From Lineus longissimus (lineage: Eukaryota; Nemertea; Pilidiophora; Heteronemertea; Lineidae), in assembly GCF_910592395.1 (NCBI RefSeq), contig NC_088312.1, positions 19,291,292 through 19,355,291 on the forward strand: a DNA stretch of 64,000 nucleotides, written 5' to 3'. Numbering within the stretch: position 1 is the first letter of the stretch; each line of letters opens with the position of its first letter. The notes beneath the pieces are model-generated. The model was not told the origin of the DNA and ran no database searches. It worked only from the letters and a program-made list of their open reading frames with translations. Position numbers and translations under genes: made by a program. This document shows, in pieces, positions 11,059 through 23,330 of this stretch.

Positions 11059-12981
11059 ATGTTGACCGAAGGTCTAAAGATGAACTATACCAACAATGGC
11101 GTCTCAACCGTAGCTGCACAAAACTCCACCCTGAGGTTGATATGCGATGTGCGAAGACTGCTGACCGAGCCAAACCTGATCCTCCTTTCTAAAGTCGATG
11201 CGTTTCTTTTGAACTACACATGGTGTTTCCTCATTCCATTATGTTATACTAGCATATACCCATGGAGCGGGCAAAGTTGAAATGTAATATACATTAGTTA
11301 AATGGGCACGATGATTGAGCTACATTAAATTTCTAACGTTACTGAAGTTTTATTAAAGGTTAAACACGAAATTAACTGCATTTAGGGACTTATTGCTGCT
11401 ATCTACATGCAAGCCCCAATAGATTGATTGGAGTACGCTATTTTGCACAATGCGTTGAGACCAGTGACAGCAGGTCCTGTTCCAAATAAGGCCCTCACAT
11501 ATTAGGCATATCACCTACCCACTCCCGTACCCAATGCCACTGTCGGACCAAAGCCAGGCGCATGGAGAGATGCAGAACGCATTTCAAACTGACAACATCA
11601 GTCAGTAAAGAATTAAACAAAGAGCAAGCGCTGGCCACTGTACATATTTTGTCCATCCTGGCATAACTGTTTATTGATACCCTGACTGCATGTTCCGGTA
11701 GGCCACCCTGCAGAATTTGCCTTATCACTCCGGTCAGTGTTTCTCGAATAGAACTAAAATAGAATAGGCTAATCATTAATCTCCCTGCTAATACCCCGCA
11801 CCATGGACCAGGTTGTACAGCACTACATACGTGCTGGAAGCTAATACTGATGTGGCAGGGAGAATATGCGTGAAGTTTGTGTATTCTTTTGAGAATGAGC
11901 GGAGCTCTCCAGTCGACGTGCTCTCTGAAAAGTTGTTATTTATTCTAAAACCACGAAGATATTCGACGTATGACACCCTCAGTGACACTCTTACTTATGA
12001 TCCACACCTACGAAGCCAAAAGTTGCAAGAATTCGACGCATTTCCGAGGCCCAATTTTGAAACAAAAATCGCCTCCTTTTTAGCGGCCACAACGCGCATT
12101 ATAGTATAGATAGGGAATGGACTAGCTCTGCTTGGCAGTCTTCCTAGAGCCACTAAAAGCTCGGCGTATCTTTACATGACGGTGCTAGCATGCAGTGATA
12201 CCATTGCCCTAACTAGAGTAGTATTTAGATTATACAATTACTTTGGAATTAAACTCACTGATCTATTTTGCCAAATAGACATATACTTATGGACTTTCCT
12301 GAATTATTTCCAGGCATACATTGTATTAATGCTGACCATTGAACGGGCTCTGGCTGTAAATATGCCACTAAGAGTAGCTCGGTTATTTTCGGTAAAGAAA
12401 GGAGCGGTTGCTCTGTTTTTCACAATGGTGTTTTCCGCCATTGCGCCAGTTTATAATCTCATTTACATGGTGAGTGCCTATACTATGTAGAGGGTCCATC
12501 ATGGGAGTCTATTTTAGATGGTATTTACCTGAAAGAAAATATATTCTTCGTGTACTTGCCATTTTCGGTACTAATGATCAATAACGTAACAATCATCGTC
12601 GGTATGGCGAGATCGGCGAAGGCTCGGAAACAACAGGGAAGAACACAAGACCAGCGTGACTCTCAGATCGCCAAGGATCGTCAAATCACCGTCATCTGTC
12701 TATTGGTTTCGTTTGTTTACTTGATCCTTAATGCACCAATGAACATATTTCTGAGCTTCAAGGAAGAGACACTTGTATTGCCTGGTTGGGAATATAGATG
12801 GACTTGTGAACGCACCCTGACAACTTATATAATCCGTGGGATATGTGATTTACTGGCTAATCTGAATTACTGCCTGAACGGTTACCTCTACTGCCTCGGT
12901 GCATCATTTCGGGTTGAAGTGAAGACGTCTGTTGTTCGATTAGGCAAGGCGATAAAGAAATGTTTTACTCGCTGTGATTGA
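11059..12981 (+). pseudogene. GPCR array copy B, disrupted
   Basis: The receptor starts at ATG 11059, runs to the middle of TM1 and is broken by an 861-bp insertion (11249-12109). It resumes at 'GNGLALLG' (about 12113). A second lesion is a 13-bp deletion near 12474, removing the codons around 'YNRQ' and shifting the frame; the rest (12550-12981) is again open and nearly identical to other copies. 'SGA' in the tail is shortened to 'GA'. It shares 'SDTIAL', 'INNVTI' and the whole 3' flank with copy F, its closest relative in the window. It cannot make a full receptor. Confidence 0.88.
11249..12109. mobile_element. 861-bp insertion inside receptor B
   Basis: Foreign sequence bounded by TA on both sides in an AT-rich target; the uninterrupted receptor reads straight through in all other copies. 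Ends read CTAGCATATACCC and, on the opposite strand, CTATAATGCGCG: only weakly similar, so a Tc1/mariner-like origin is a guess. It holds no recognisable protein; the open stretch 11813-12109 resembles nothing I know. Confidence 0.5.
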
Positions 12982-14394
12982 TCATAAGTAAAACATGGAT
13001 GCAAAGCCTGGTCATTGGGCCACGTCGGGACAGAGGAGTCGAAGGAATCAAGGGACTCGGGGTCTTCGGTTTCCTCCTATATTACGTTACATATAGCCCA
13101 AAATGTCAGAACTAAAAGGAATCAGCTACCAATTTGGGGAAGTATCTATTCCAGCTGTTGTTATTTTATTCTGACTTGTATTGAGTAGATAGTGAAAAAC
13201 CTTTGTTTAAAATAATCATTGTTTTGCTTTCATATATTGGTGCTGTTCAGTTGACGCGTTTCGCATTGAAACGAGCAGATTATGCTGGATTTTCACATTA
13301 GGCTCATTTCACCTTAGATCTATGCGCTAATGACCTATTTTACTTTCTGTTTCTGAATACCCCAGACCAAGCTGAAAAACATATCGCCAACTCATCAGAC
13401 CACGGCTTGTAACATCGATAGTTCGAGAAGCCCGATATACGTCTAATAGAAAACGTATTAAAAAGCGAATGGTGGGGTTGTCACTTCATCATTTCATATT
13501 CAGCAGATGAAGTTGCGATTGGCTGCCTCGGGAGCTCACTTTACATCTGTAAATCAGGTTTTGATAGTTTCCTTCATTGTCAGTAGCCCATGGGGCAACC
13601 AATGGAAACCTTCACTAGTATGAATATTTAAACGCCAAATACATGACGACTTATTATGAGTAAGGTTCTGAAGAGACACATGGCCTTTCAAATGTGTGCG
13701 GTACGTCCTTAGAACACCTACTCCTATAGGACATTTTAAACCACTAGACCTGCTTGCCACACCAATCGTCGAAGCCCATGCTCGGAAAATCAATACCTGT
13801 TTACGCGAGATATTCAATCGCTTAATGTGCTTAATCTGGTAAATACCAGTATTTTGTTCCTGGATAGGCTAATTTGTGACAGTTACCTCGGGCGGTTCTG
13901 TCATTGGTCTGGTATGATGAAAACACGGTGAGGATGTAGATAAGGGAGACTACTTGATGTATTCCAGGGAGTGTATGACGAACCCACTGGACATATACGT
14001 GTAAATAAAGGTATGTACAGCTTTGGGTATGGATTCCAATGCGATATTCAGGTTAAGATCTGGTGAGTAACTGGTGAACTTGAAGTAGTGATGACCACGG
14101 CAATTTTGACAATATATATACCCACTGTTACCCGTGAGACACCAGCAAGACGAATAACAACTGACCAACTTTGTGTGCCGAAATATTGCCACATGAAAAG
14201 TATCGGAGTTTTAAAGCGGGCGTTCGTGGGTCAAACTCCTTGGCCCCAAAGAATACGTCAATCTTGACACGAGAGGTGCTGATTTCCGTCCTTACAACGC
14301 CTCTAGTACTGGTAAGTTGCCACTAACTTGAAAAGCAGGAGCCTTCCGCGGGTCCACACCTGGATTGACCATGTTTTAACTACTTGAATTGAGA
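12982..14394. repeat. Inter-unit spacer after copy B (contains the empty Polinton target)
   Basis: Same plan as the spacer after A. At about 13331 it carries GCTAATGACCTATTTTAC, the uninterrupted version of the site into which the Polinton inserted in unit F. The minus-strand open segment is at 13554-13817. Part of the common spacer repeat is deleted at about 14259, where the sequence jumps from 'AATACGTC' to 'AATCTTGACACG'; the same junction is present in the F spacer at about 57342. No gene supported. Confidence 0.65.
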
Positions 14395-14634
14395 TTTGCG
14401 AATGTTAAGTGGTTGAGCTTGAGGAGGACAATTTGAGTGATCATTTATATTTGAAATTCTCCTTTGGAGTATGTGTCAAGCCTGACGCGGGTGGCAGTGA
14501 AACGCAAAAGAATTGGAATGAGAATAGGTGACTTGTATGGGACAAGCCTGGTATTCGTGTTAGGTATTACCAAATTTTGCGGGAAAAACTAGCCTTGTTA
14601 GATGTGGCAGATGCTGCCTCTTCGAATGACCTTG
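14395..14634 (+). pseudogene. LINE relic, unit B, left piece
   Basis: Short pre-RT part of the shared LINE, ending abruptly at the insertion of the 2.75-kb element. It continues at 17386. Confidence 0.6.
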
Positions 14635-17385
14635 ACGCAAGGGCCCAACGCGCCGCGTAGCGGCAAAAAAGCGAAGCTGGCGAAACATTTATAACGGGTC
14701 ACCGTCACTTATTATTGGACTTATAGCGCATTTACGGGGTTGCAACTATTTTGCTTTATAGTGTCACCAGGAAAGAAAAGCATGCGACCTAACGCCGATC
14801 TATTTGTATAAAGTGATAATTGGAAGGTATATAGTAGGAAATATCAATAAAATAATCATTCCATGTCGTCTTTTGAGGGCATTTTTGATTGTAAAAAATA
14901 TATGTGTACGTCACCGTAGTCTCTGCAATGATAATTTTATCAGAGCAGTCTCGCGCAAGTAGAAGTTCTTTACCTACTAGTTCTTCACTTATTAGTCTCA
15001 ACGTCTGGCGCAAAGCCAGACGTTTTCCATTACGATTTCACTACGATGTTTGACAATAAGGAGCAGTGCGCGAGATATGCTAATGAGCAGACTTCCCTCG
15101 CTTGAGTTTCTGAAGAATGTTCCATATCGCGCTAAGCTCATCGCTGCTGATTATGACAGGCGTGCAGCGGTAGGTATCTGCTCCCCAACTTCCACCCTAA
15201 TACGGTACAATAAGTTACCATTTGATGAGAATGGGACAATGCCCTCACTGTGTATGGAGTCATAGGGATAAGAAGACATTATTCATTAGTGTTGGTACAA
15301 GTGATTTTGCCCAAAAAGCATGCGCATTCAAAAAACAAAATATGCAAGGTATCACGTACATGACCATGACGACGTGCAGAAAGTGCACTGGCCAGTGCAT
15401 ACCCTATGGCTATGTATAGTAAACATGGTAAACATGAACAACATCATTATTCATCGGCAGTTCATTTTACTCCGAGCTTTTCCTGAAACATATTGCCATG
15501 ATGATTAGGCCTACCATGTACCATGACCAATAACGGCACTAGATCATGTAGATGTCAACAAGTTCACATGAACCGTATAATCCCGCATAATCCCGCATGG
15601 CGCATGTGGGACATGCGTCTAAACCAAAGCCCCAAAATCACTTGTTTTGGTCTATTTCACTTGTGTTTCCCCCGTCTCCCAGTCCATAATACATTTACAG
15701 TTTACAATCCCCGATCATGGCCCAACAAAAGGTCATCGGTTGACTAAAGCCAAGGAACACAACTGTTCAATGGATTTACAGTTGAATGCGATCAAACTAC
15801 GTCTTTTCAATCGTGGATTGTAAATTTAACCCCATGGGCCTAGGGAAGGCCCTATAACAATACTTTCGACACAGTTATTATCTCCGCTGCCTCCACCATG
15901 TTACACACAGTGCTCACTGCTGATTCTAAAATGCGCCACCTAGTCAATTGCACTATCGTCATCACCTCATCATACTTCATTGACATTACAGGCACACATT
16001 GACATAGACCACTGTTGCAATCAACGACACAGTCGCTATCCAAGTAGCATTATAGAGGTAATTATCATTATCATACCTCATTAGCATGTGAACCAATCGC
16101 GTCGCGTCCTTTGCGATCACGGCAAAGCCTCATGGAATAATGTCTTTCAACGTTGAATAATTTTTCATATTCCATGCCTACAACTTCAATTTCTTCATAA
16201 TCCATGGCTAGAAGTTCAATACTAATATAATATCCAAGATAAAGTTACAAGAAGTAGTCAATAGGGGTCTCTCACCTCTCACTGTATGTCCACACTATTC
16301 ACGCTTGTACGAGGAATACATTCAATGCTGAATCTAACAACACCCAGTGCCCTTACTCTGTATATTAGTCACTGGAAGATGGCCCATTTCACTCCTTGCT
16401 TCTACTTCACCTATAGTCTCATTGCAAACGCCTCAGTTCTATGATATCACATTCACTTTCAGCTGTCATGCAACGCAACAACTGTGCTATCTGCCATCGC
16501 ACATCAACGAAGAAGTGCAGCCGCCCACATTCCACCTCACGTCTGTCCGACCAGCTGCAATCCTCGAGGACGCCCCACTGTACCACGATTTCACTACGAT
16601 GTTTGACAAGAAGGAGCAGTGCGCGAGATAGGCTAATGAGCAGACTTCCCTCGCTTGAGTTTCGGAAGAATGTTCCATATCGCGCTAAGCTGACCACTGC
16701 TGACCATGACAGGCGTGCATTGGACTGGTACAGGTTGGAACTGAACATTGAATATGCTGGTGGTGACGCTTTCTGATGAGAAGTTGGTCGTGACTGATGC
16801 AGTATCCTTGGACTTGTCCACAGCATCGTTCAATCATTGCTCTCTGAGCTGCCTTGATTCTGCCTTGATACTGTACCCAAATACTAAGACCAAATGCCTG
16901 TTGACTGTGCTTTAAGAGAGACTGGCGCCATGCCTAGAGATAAGACTGACCCCTATTGGCAAATTTGTATGACTTTATCTTGCCTACCTAGCTGCTGCCT
17001 ATAGTCTCCCTTTAACTGCGGAACACTTCAAAGTCGATAAAATGCCATGTTCCACCTTTTAATGTGTTCAGACTGCCATTTTCAAAATAATCAAGTCAGG
17101 ACACTGCCTTCTAGTCTCATAATAAATTTTGCTTTCCTCAATATATAATAACATTTCTTCTTCTTCAATGCTTTCATCATTCCAAACTTCTCCTCCTCTG
17201 ACTTTTACAGGGGTACAGTCATGGCAATCAAAACCCAAATACTGAGACCAAATGCCTGTTGACTGTGCTTTAAGAGAGACTGGCGCCATGCCTAGTCTCT
17301 CTTAAAGCACAGTCAACAGACACCAACCCCCTCAGACTCAGAAACCACAAACGCCCAACCCTTCCTGCTACCCTAATACTTCTGG
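14635..17385. mobile_element. Unclassified 2.75-kb mobile element, copy 1
   Basis: Foreign DNA within the LINE relic. A second copy lies at 58870-61388, inserted at a different LINE position, which makes this a mobile unit. It begins ACGCAAGGGCCC and ends ATACTTCTGG. If those are the true ends, both target sites rejoin without any duplication. Near the 3' end is a perfect 26-bp-stem hairpin (17256-17281 / 17294-17319, 12-nt loop); its left arm and flank also occur as a direct repeat at about 16890-16950. Another perfect hairpin lies at 15002-15022. A segment at about 15030-15175 is repeated in diverged form at 16590-16725. Short minus-strand open stretches are seen, such as 17068-17289 beginning 'MAPVSLKAQSTGIW', but no known transposase. 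Lack of duplication plus a 3' hairpin suggests a Helitron-like element. Confidence 0.6.
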
Positions 17386-17702
17386 ATTCAGCTCAGTTGT
17401 ATGTTAATAGATTGGTAGATGGGCTCAATGATGCTATTCACACTGCAGCTATTGAGTCTGGGTGTTCTCAGAAGTGTTGCCGTAGCCTAAGGCCCACTGG
17501 TGTGCTGGCCTCCACAGGATCAGAGGTGCTATGTGGTTTTGGTGGCATCTCTGGGTTTGCAATGGCTGCCCTAGGACCGGAGTAGTTTTGGGTGCTGGAA
17601 GTTCTTGAAGAAGCAATTTCGTAGAGCATCTCGAAGCTCTTTGCACCAGGTTTTTTATAAGCCTATAATTAATCTTAGCCATTTTTTCAAAGCTGGCGAC
17701 TG
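17386..17702 (+). pseudogene. LINE relic, unit B, right piece fused to receptor C flank
   Basis: The LINE resumes at 'DSAQLYVNRLVDGL' and stops at 'AGD' (about 17700), where it joins receptor C upstream sequence at 'AAAAAGCGTGGATCG'. The joint lies at a short A-rich match, so a deletion removed the rest of the LINE and most of the 5' flank of C. Confidence 0.65.
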
Positions 17703-17789
17703 AAAAAGCGTGGATCGTCGCAAAGTCATATCAAGGAACATGTATACCAACTAAGGATCATTTGCGTCAAGTTTGAAAATATAAAATCA

Positions 17790-18866
17790 ATGTTGACCGA
17801 AGGTCTAAAGATGAACTATTCAAACGATGGCGTCTCCACCGTAGCTGCACAGAACTCCACCCTGAGGTTGATATGCGATTGGCGAAGACTGCTGACCGAG
17901 CCAAACCTGATCCTCCTTTCTAAAGTCGATGCGTTTCTTGCGAACTACACATGGTGTTTCCTCATTCCATTATGTTATATAGGGAATGGACTTGCTCTGC
18001 TTGGTAGTCTTCCTAGAGCCAGTAAAAGCTCGGCGTATCTTTACATGACGGTGCTAGCTTGCAGTGAAACCATTTCCCTAACTAGAGTAGTATTTAGATT
18101 ATACAATTACTTTGGAATTAAACTCACTGATCTATTTTGCCAAATAGACATATACTTAGTGATTTTCCTGAATTATTTCCAGGCATACATTGTATTAATG
18201 CTGACCATTGAACGGGCTCTGGCTGTAAATATGCCACTAAAAGTAGCTGGGTTATTTTCGGTAAAGAAAGGAACGGTTGCTCTGTTTTTCATAATGGTGT
18301 TTTCCGCCATTGCGCCAATTTATAATCTCATTTACATGGTGAGTTATAATAGGCAGTGCCTATACTATGTACAAGGTCCATCATGGGAGTCTATTTTAGA
18401 TGGTATTTACCTGAAAGAAAATATATTGTTTGTGTACTTGCCATTTTCCGTACTAATGATCAGTAACGTAACAATCATCGTCGGTATGGCGAGATCGGCC
18501 AAGGCTCGGAAACAACAGGGGAGAACACAAGACCAGCGTGACTCTCAGATCGCCAAGGATCGTCAAATCACCGTCATCTGTCTATTGGTTTCGTTTGTTT
18601 ACTTGATCCTTAATGCACCAATGAACATATTTCTGAGCTTCAAGGAAGAGACACTTGTATTGCCTGGTTGGGAATATAGATGGACTTGTGAACGCACCCT
18701 GACAACTTATATAATCCGTGGGATATGTTATTTACTGGCTAATCTGAATTACTGCCTGAACGGATACCTCTACTGCCTCAGCGGTGCATCATTTCGGGTT
18801 GAAGTGAAGACGTCTGTTGTTCGATTAAGCAAGGCGATAAAGAAATGTTTTACTCGCTGTCATTGA
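17790..18866 (+). CDS. Rhodopsin-like GPCR, array copy C
   Basis: Open, 358 aa, from 'MLTEGLKMNYSNDG' to 'CFTRCH'. Same seven-helix plan and motifs as copy A. Distinctive residues: 'CDWRRLL' near the N-terminus (Val to Trp), 'FLANYTW', 'GIKLTDLF' before TM3, 'YLVIFLNYFQ' in TM3, 'YYVQGPSW' in loop 2 and 'ICYLLANL' in TM7. The last two features and the 3' flank are shared with copy E. Only about 85 bp of the normal receptor 5' flank remains, so this copy may lack its promoter despite an intact frame. Confidence 0.86.
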   Translation: MLTEGLKMNYSNDGVSTVAAQNSTLRLICDWRRLLTEPNLILLSKVDAFLANYTWCFLIPLCYIGNGLALLGSLPRASKSSAYLYMTVLACSETISLTRVVFRLYNYFGIKLTDLFCQIDIYLVIFLNYFQAYIVLMLTIERALAVNMPLKVAGLFSVKKGTVALFFIMVFSAIAPIYNLIYMVSYNRQCLYYVQGPSWESILDGIYLKENILFVYLPFSVLMISNVTIIVGMARSAKARKQQGRTQDQRDSQIAKDRQITVICLLVSFVYLILNAPMNIFLSFKEETLVLPGWEYRWTCERTLTTYIIRGICYLLANLNYCLNGYLYCLSGASFRVEVKTSVVRLSKAIKKCFTRCH

Positions 18867-20215
18867 TCATAAGTAAAACATGGATGCAAACCCTGGTCAT
18901 TGGACCACGTCGGGACAGAGGATACAACGGAATCAAGGGACTCGAGGTCTACAGTTTCCTCCTATATTACGTAACACATAGCTCAATATTTAGATCTCAA
19001 AGGACTCAGCTACCAATTTGGGGATGTATCTATTCTAGCTGTTGGTATTTTATTTTGACTTGTATCGAATAGATAGTGAAAAACCTTTCTTTAAAAAAAT
19101 AAGTGTTTTGCTATCATGTATTGATGCTGTTGAGTTGACGCGTTTCGCATTGAAACGAGCAGATTATGCTGGATTTTCGCATTAGGCTCATTTCACCTCA
19201 GATCTGTGCTATTTTACTTCTGTTTCTGAATACCCCAGACCAAAGCGGAAAAACATATCGCCACCTCACCAGACCACGGCTTGTAACATCGATAGTTCGA
19301 GTAGCCCGATATACGTCCAGTAGAAAACGTATTAAAAAGAGAATGGTGGGGTTGTCACTTCATCGTTTCATATTCAGAAGATGAAGTCGCGATTGGCTGC
19401 CTCGGGAGCGCACTTTACATCTGTAAATCAGGTTTTAAACGTTTCCTTCATTGTCAGTAGCGTATGGGGCAACCAATGGAATCCTTCACTATTATGAATA
19501 TTTGAACGCCAAATACATGATGACTTATTATATGTAAGGTTCTGTAGAGACACATGGCCTTTCAAATGTGTGCGGTACGTCCTTAGAACACACACTCCTA
19601 TAGGGCATTTTAAACCACCAGATCTGCTTGCCGCGCCCATCGTCGAAGCCCATGCTCGGAAAATCAATACATGTTTACGCGAGATATTCAATCGCTTAAT
19701 GTGCTTAATCTGGTAAATACCAGTATTTTGTTCCTGGATAGGCTAATTAGTGACAGTTACCTCGGGCGTCTCTGTCATTGGTGTGGTATGATGAAAACAC
19801 GATGAGAATGCAGATAAGAGAGACTACTTGGTGTATGCCTGGGAGTGTATGGCGGTACCCACTTGACATATACGTATATGTTAAGGTAAGTACAGCTTTG
19901 GGTATGGATTCCAATGCGATATTCAGGTTAAGATCTGGTGAGTAACTTGTGAACTTGAAGTGGTGATGACCAAGGCAATTTTGACAAAATACTGTTACCC
20001 GTGAGACACCAGCAAGACGAATAACAACTGACCAACTTTGTGTGCCGATATATTGCCACATGAAAGGTATCGGAGATTTAAAGCGGGCGTTCATGGGGCA
20101 AACTCCTTGGCGCCAAAGAATACGTCTGCCATGGTGGAAAAAATGACGCCATACCATACAAAACCCAAGAAAGACGTGATCGAGTCGCCGACGGTAGGGC
20201 ACTAATCGTTGCATA
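18867..20215. repeat. Inter-unit spacer after copy C
   Basis: Receptor 3' flank (specifically like that of E), then the minus-strand open segment (19428-19691) and the common spacer repeat up to the insertion at 20216. No gene supported. Confidence 0.6.
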
Positions 20216-20922
20216 GGTCTCACTAGCCAGTGGTGATCAGGTCAACATTGGTCATTGGTAAAAAAAAGTTCTTCAATCTCAGGCGATTACCATGGATACA
20301 GATAAGCCTATCATAATGCTATTGCTGCATGTTCAAATGTCGGTGTCCTGGGTATTTTGTGAAGAGGTAGCTCTGACGATTATTTGAGGAAAATATCAGC
20401 TTCTTCTGTGCACGTCCGCAGTGACCAGGCCTCGCATGATATTTATAGCTCAATCTGATGTTGACATGAACTGGTTCCTGTCAGAGTGCACATGTTCTCA
20501 AGGTGAGACTTCGCGGTCAAAATGCTCAAAGAAAAGCCGCAACGGCACCCTATTTTGGTATCAAAATTTAAAATTGTTAATATTTGGCTTTCTCAAGGTG
20601 ATAAGTAGAAGTTTTTAAAAATATTATTTCACCATCCATGTTAATTGTCAAGTTATAAGGCGGCAAGGTGAAATTTTCATCGATGTACAGGGTGTCTCAT
20701 GTATTGTGCTGCCCCCATGTTCTCATGACTGAATTACTTGATAACAATGAAAGCTGGCCAGATGTATTCTAGAAGCGACAAGCTATTCAGAAATGTATAG
20801 GTTTATGTGTGAGAGTGATATACTGCAAGGTCGACAGCCATTTGAACAGGGATATGCATGAAATGACGTCGCGCCATTCGTGGAGCCAGGTAGGCCCGGC
20901 CATTGCACTGGCTAGTGAGACC
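20216..20922. mobile_element. 707-bp MITE-like element with 17-bp inverted repeats
   Basis: Begins GGTCTCACTAGCCAGTG and ends with its exact reverse complement. It is flanked by ATA on both sides, where the uninterrupted spacer in other units has a single ATA (GCATATGTGTC). No coding capacity is recognised, so it is non-autonomous. A 3-bp duplication would suit a Harbinger-like or Academ-like element, but the class is open. Confidence 0.7.
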
Positions 20923-20948
20923 ATATGTGTCAATGTAAACAGCGGCCT

Positions 20949-21883
20949 GCGAAATTTTTTTCTGCAGGATACTTCTGCCACAGTGTACATCTGACAGCCA
21001 ATCACAATTGGCGCGATCTTTGACGTCACACTGTTTATTTATGCATGATAATGCAAATACAATGGACGATACTGAGTCGCATGCCGAGTGCCACTTCAAC
21101 TGTGAATGTGACAATAGTTCATTGTCTGACCCCAATTATGCTCAACTCAAGGTTTGTGTCGTAGTGTTTAGGAATGAATTGCGCAGATTCATTGTAAAAT
21201 TGATGATATTATGCGTACAAAAGAGGCATCAGCTGATCTGATCGCTACATTGCAGTGCATGCATTGATTTGTGAAATTTTAAGGGGCAGTGACACTGCAG
21301 TGTTGCCAATGTTGATAATTATTAAAGGGACAGTGTATCCGATGTCTCGCGATTTGTGAAATTTTAAGGGGCAGTGACACTGACAGTGTTGCCAATGTTG
21401 ATAATTATTAAAGGGACAGTGTATCCGATGTCTGCTGTTGAAGGTATCAGGCCTATTTTGGTAGTTTGAACATTGTTGAAGGGCCATTGTATAAAACACA
21501 TTTTGACAAGCAAACAAAATAAATTGAATGGTGGCGCCACCTATGCATATACAGCAGAACTAGTTACACGGTTGACAGATAAACATTCAACCTCGGCTAT
21601 TTTGCCGAGCACAGTGCGCCTTTAACAGACAAGTCCAATAAATACAGTCCACTCGACAATGAAAATACATGTTAAGATACTGCAAATAAATATATTTTAG
21701 CTAATATACTCCTCTAACCATTTGCTAACTTGTTCTTTCCAAGATTATCAGAAGACGTGGCATTGTTGACATTATTGCGCCATGTGGAAAGATGATGTCA
21801 ACAAAGACACGTGCTTGCCTTGAATTCTGATTGGCTGTCAGATGTACACTATGGCAGAAGTATCCTGCAGAAAAAAATTTCGC
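20949..21883. mobile_element. 935-bp non-autonomous element, about 55-bp inverted repeats, 9-bp target duplication
   Basis: Ends are GCGAAATTTTTTTCTGCAGG and its reverse complement, with about 55 bp of near-identical terminal inverted repeat. Flanks are CAGCGGCCT at 20940-20948 and 21884-21892, a 9-bp duplication of a site present once in other units. Nine-bp duplications with long inverted repeats are typical of Mutator-like elements. It lies only 26 bp from the preceding MITE. An open stretch at 21008-21241 has no recognisable product. Confidence 0.78.
21269..21440 (+). repeat. Tandem duplication of about 85 bp inside the 9-bp-TSD element
   Basis: Two adjacent copies of a segment running from GATTTGTGAAATTTTAAGG to GTATCCGATGTCT, nearly identical. 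Confidence 0.8.
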
Positions 21884-22079
21884 CAGCGGCCTCCATGCAT
21901 GGACCACATTCGACGTCACCTTCGCTGTCATCTCGGAACATCTCGGACATTTCCGGAAGGTCGTCGGAAGTAATCGGGATTTTCCGTGATGCCAATAATC
22001 AATCTTGACACGAGAGGCGCTGATTTCGTTCCTTACAACGCCTCTAGAACTGGTAAGTTGCCACTATCTTGAAAAGCAG

Positions 22080-22665
22080 TACGGCGGGTCCACACCTGGA
22101 TTGACCATGTTTTTACTACTTGAATTGAGATTTGTGAATGTTAAGTGGTTGAGCTTGAGGATGACAATTTGAGTGATCTTTTGCATTTGAAATTCTCCTT
22201 TGGAGTATGTGTCAAGCCTGACACGGGTAGTAGTGAAATGCAAAAGAATTGGAATGAAAAGCTGGCGACTGTAAAAAGTTCTTGAATACCCTGAAGAAGC
22301 GTGCACCGGCTAATTCTTCTATTTTGAGTACAAACGATTTCACCAAACATTTTCGTAACATTATGTATGGTGTCGACGATCTGGATCCATTTCAGGCTTC
22401 TGTCAGTAGTCATGTTGGCTCTGTTTTTGAGTCTAATTGTGACAAGTACCTCGAAAGCTTTTATACGGCGGAAGACATCCGGTTGGCCATCTGAAGAGGG
22501 GAAAGGCTGCTGGTGTCGATGGCATAACTACCGAGCATCTACAGGATGGCCTTTCCCCGCAGCTTTGTGATATTTTCTGTAATTTATTTAATGTGATGCT
22601 GAGTTGGCATGTTGTATTCCCTGAATTCTTGTTCGGTACTATTACACCAGTTCTAAAGAATTAGC
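22080..22665 (+). pseudogene. LINE relic, unit C
   Basis: Endonuclease-end and RT motif 1-2 fragments with an internal deletion: 'GGAATGAAAAGCTGGCGAC' joins two normally distant parts at about 22260. A further deletion at about 22660 jumps to the 3' untranslated region. Non-functional. Confidence 0.7.
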
Positions 22666-23330
22666 GGATTTGCCGGCTAGGACGACCGGGCGGGCGGTGA
22701 TCTGGTCTGATTTACAAAGAGGCTATCGCATCACCACTAAGCCCGCGAAAATGATTGCTGCCCTACGTTGCATTTATAGTTCTCAATAAAATCACCTTAA
22801 AACCCATCAGAAAGTGTCAGGTTTCATTTATAAAAATCATATTTTGTTATTTATTGATAAAACAAACGTTTCCTGAGAGAATGTGGCACTAATTTGGCCT
22901 GAATAAGACTTTCAGTCAGAACTGGTGACGCAGTATATGACGTAAGATTATCACCTTAACACCTCAATCTCAGGTTGCCAATATCCAGATGGCGCAACTG
23001 ATCAATTCCAGTGATAGAAATTGTTTATTTTGGTACTGTGCGAGTTTGGCCGAGAATATGATGCTTTTGCTTGACAATTTTCTTTCTAGGGGCGATGTTG
23101 AAGTGATTTCTTTCGATGCTGTCTTGCAAATTATTTTCAGGTCTTCTAGTTGAAGTTCCTCTTGTGACTTCGCTATATTCATTCTCATACATGTTCTCGA
23201 TATCTGAGAGTGTCTTGAAAAAGCGTGGATCGTCGCGAGGTCATATCAAGGAACTTGTATACCGACTAAGGATCATTTGCGTCAAGTTAAGTTTGAAACG
23301 AAAAAATCAAAGTTGACCGAAGGTCAAAAG
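22666..23330. other. LINE tail and 5' flank of pseudogene D
   Basis: Short LINE 3' end, then the receptor upstream region. The conserved upstream ORF is frameshifted here by one extra T at about 23138. The normal receptor start codon is changed to AAG at about 23310. Confidence 0.6.

Noticed and set aside
16347-16631. Plus-strand frames in the 2.75-kb element as host genes
   Set aside because: Both element copies share them, they overlap other open frames on the opposite strand, and no domain is recognisable.
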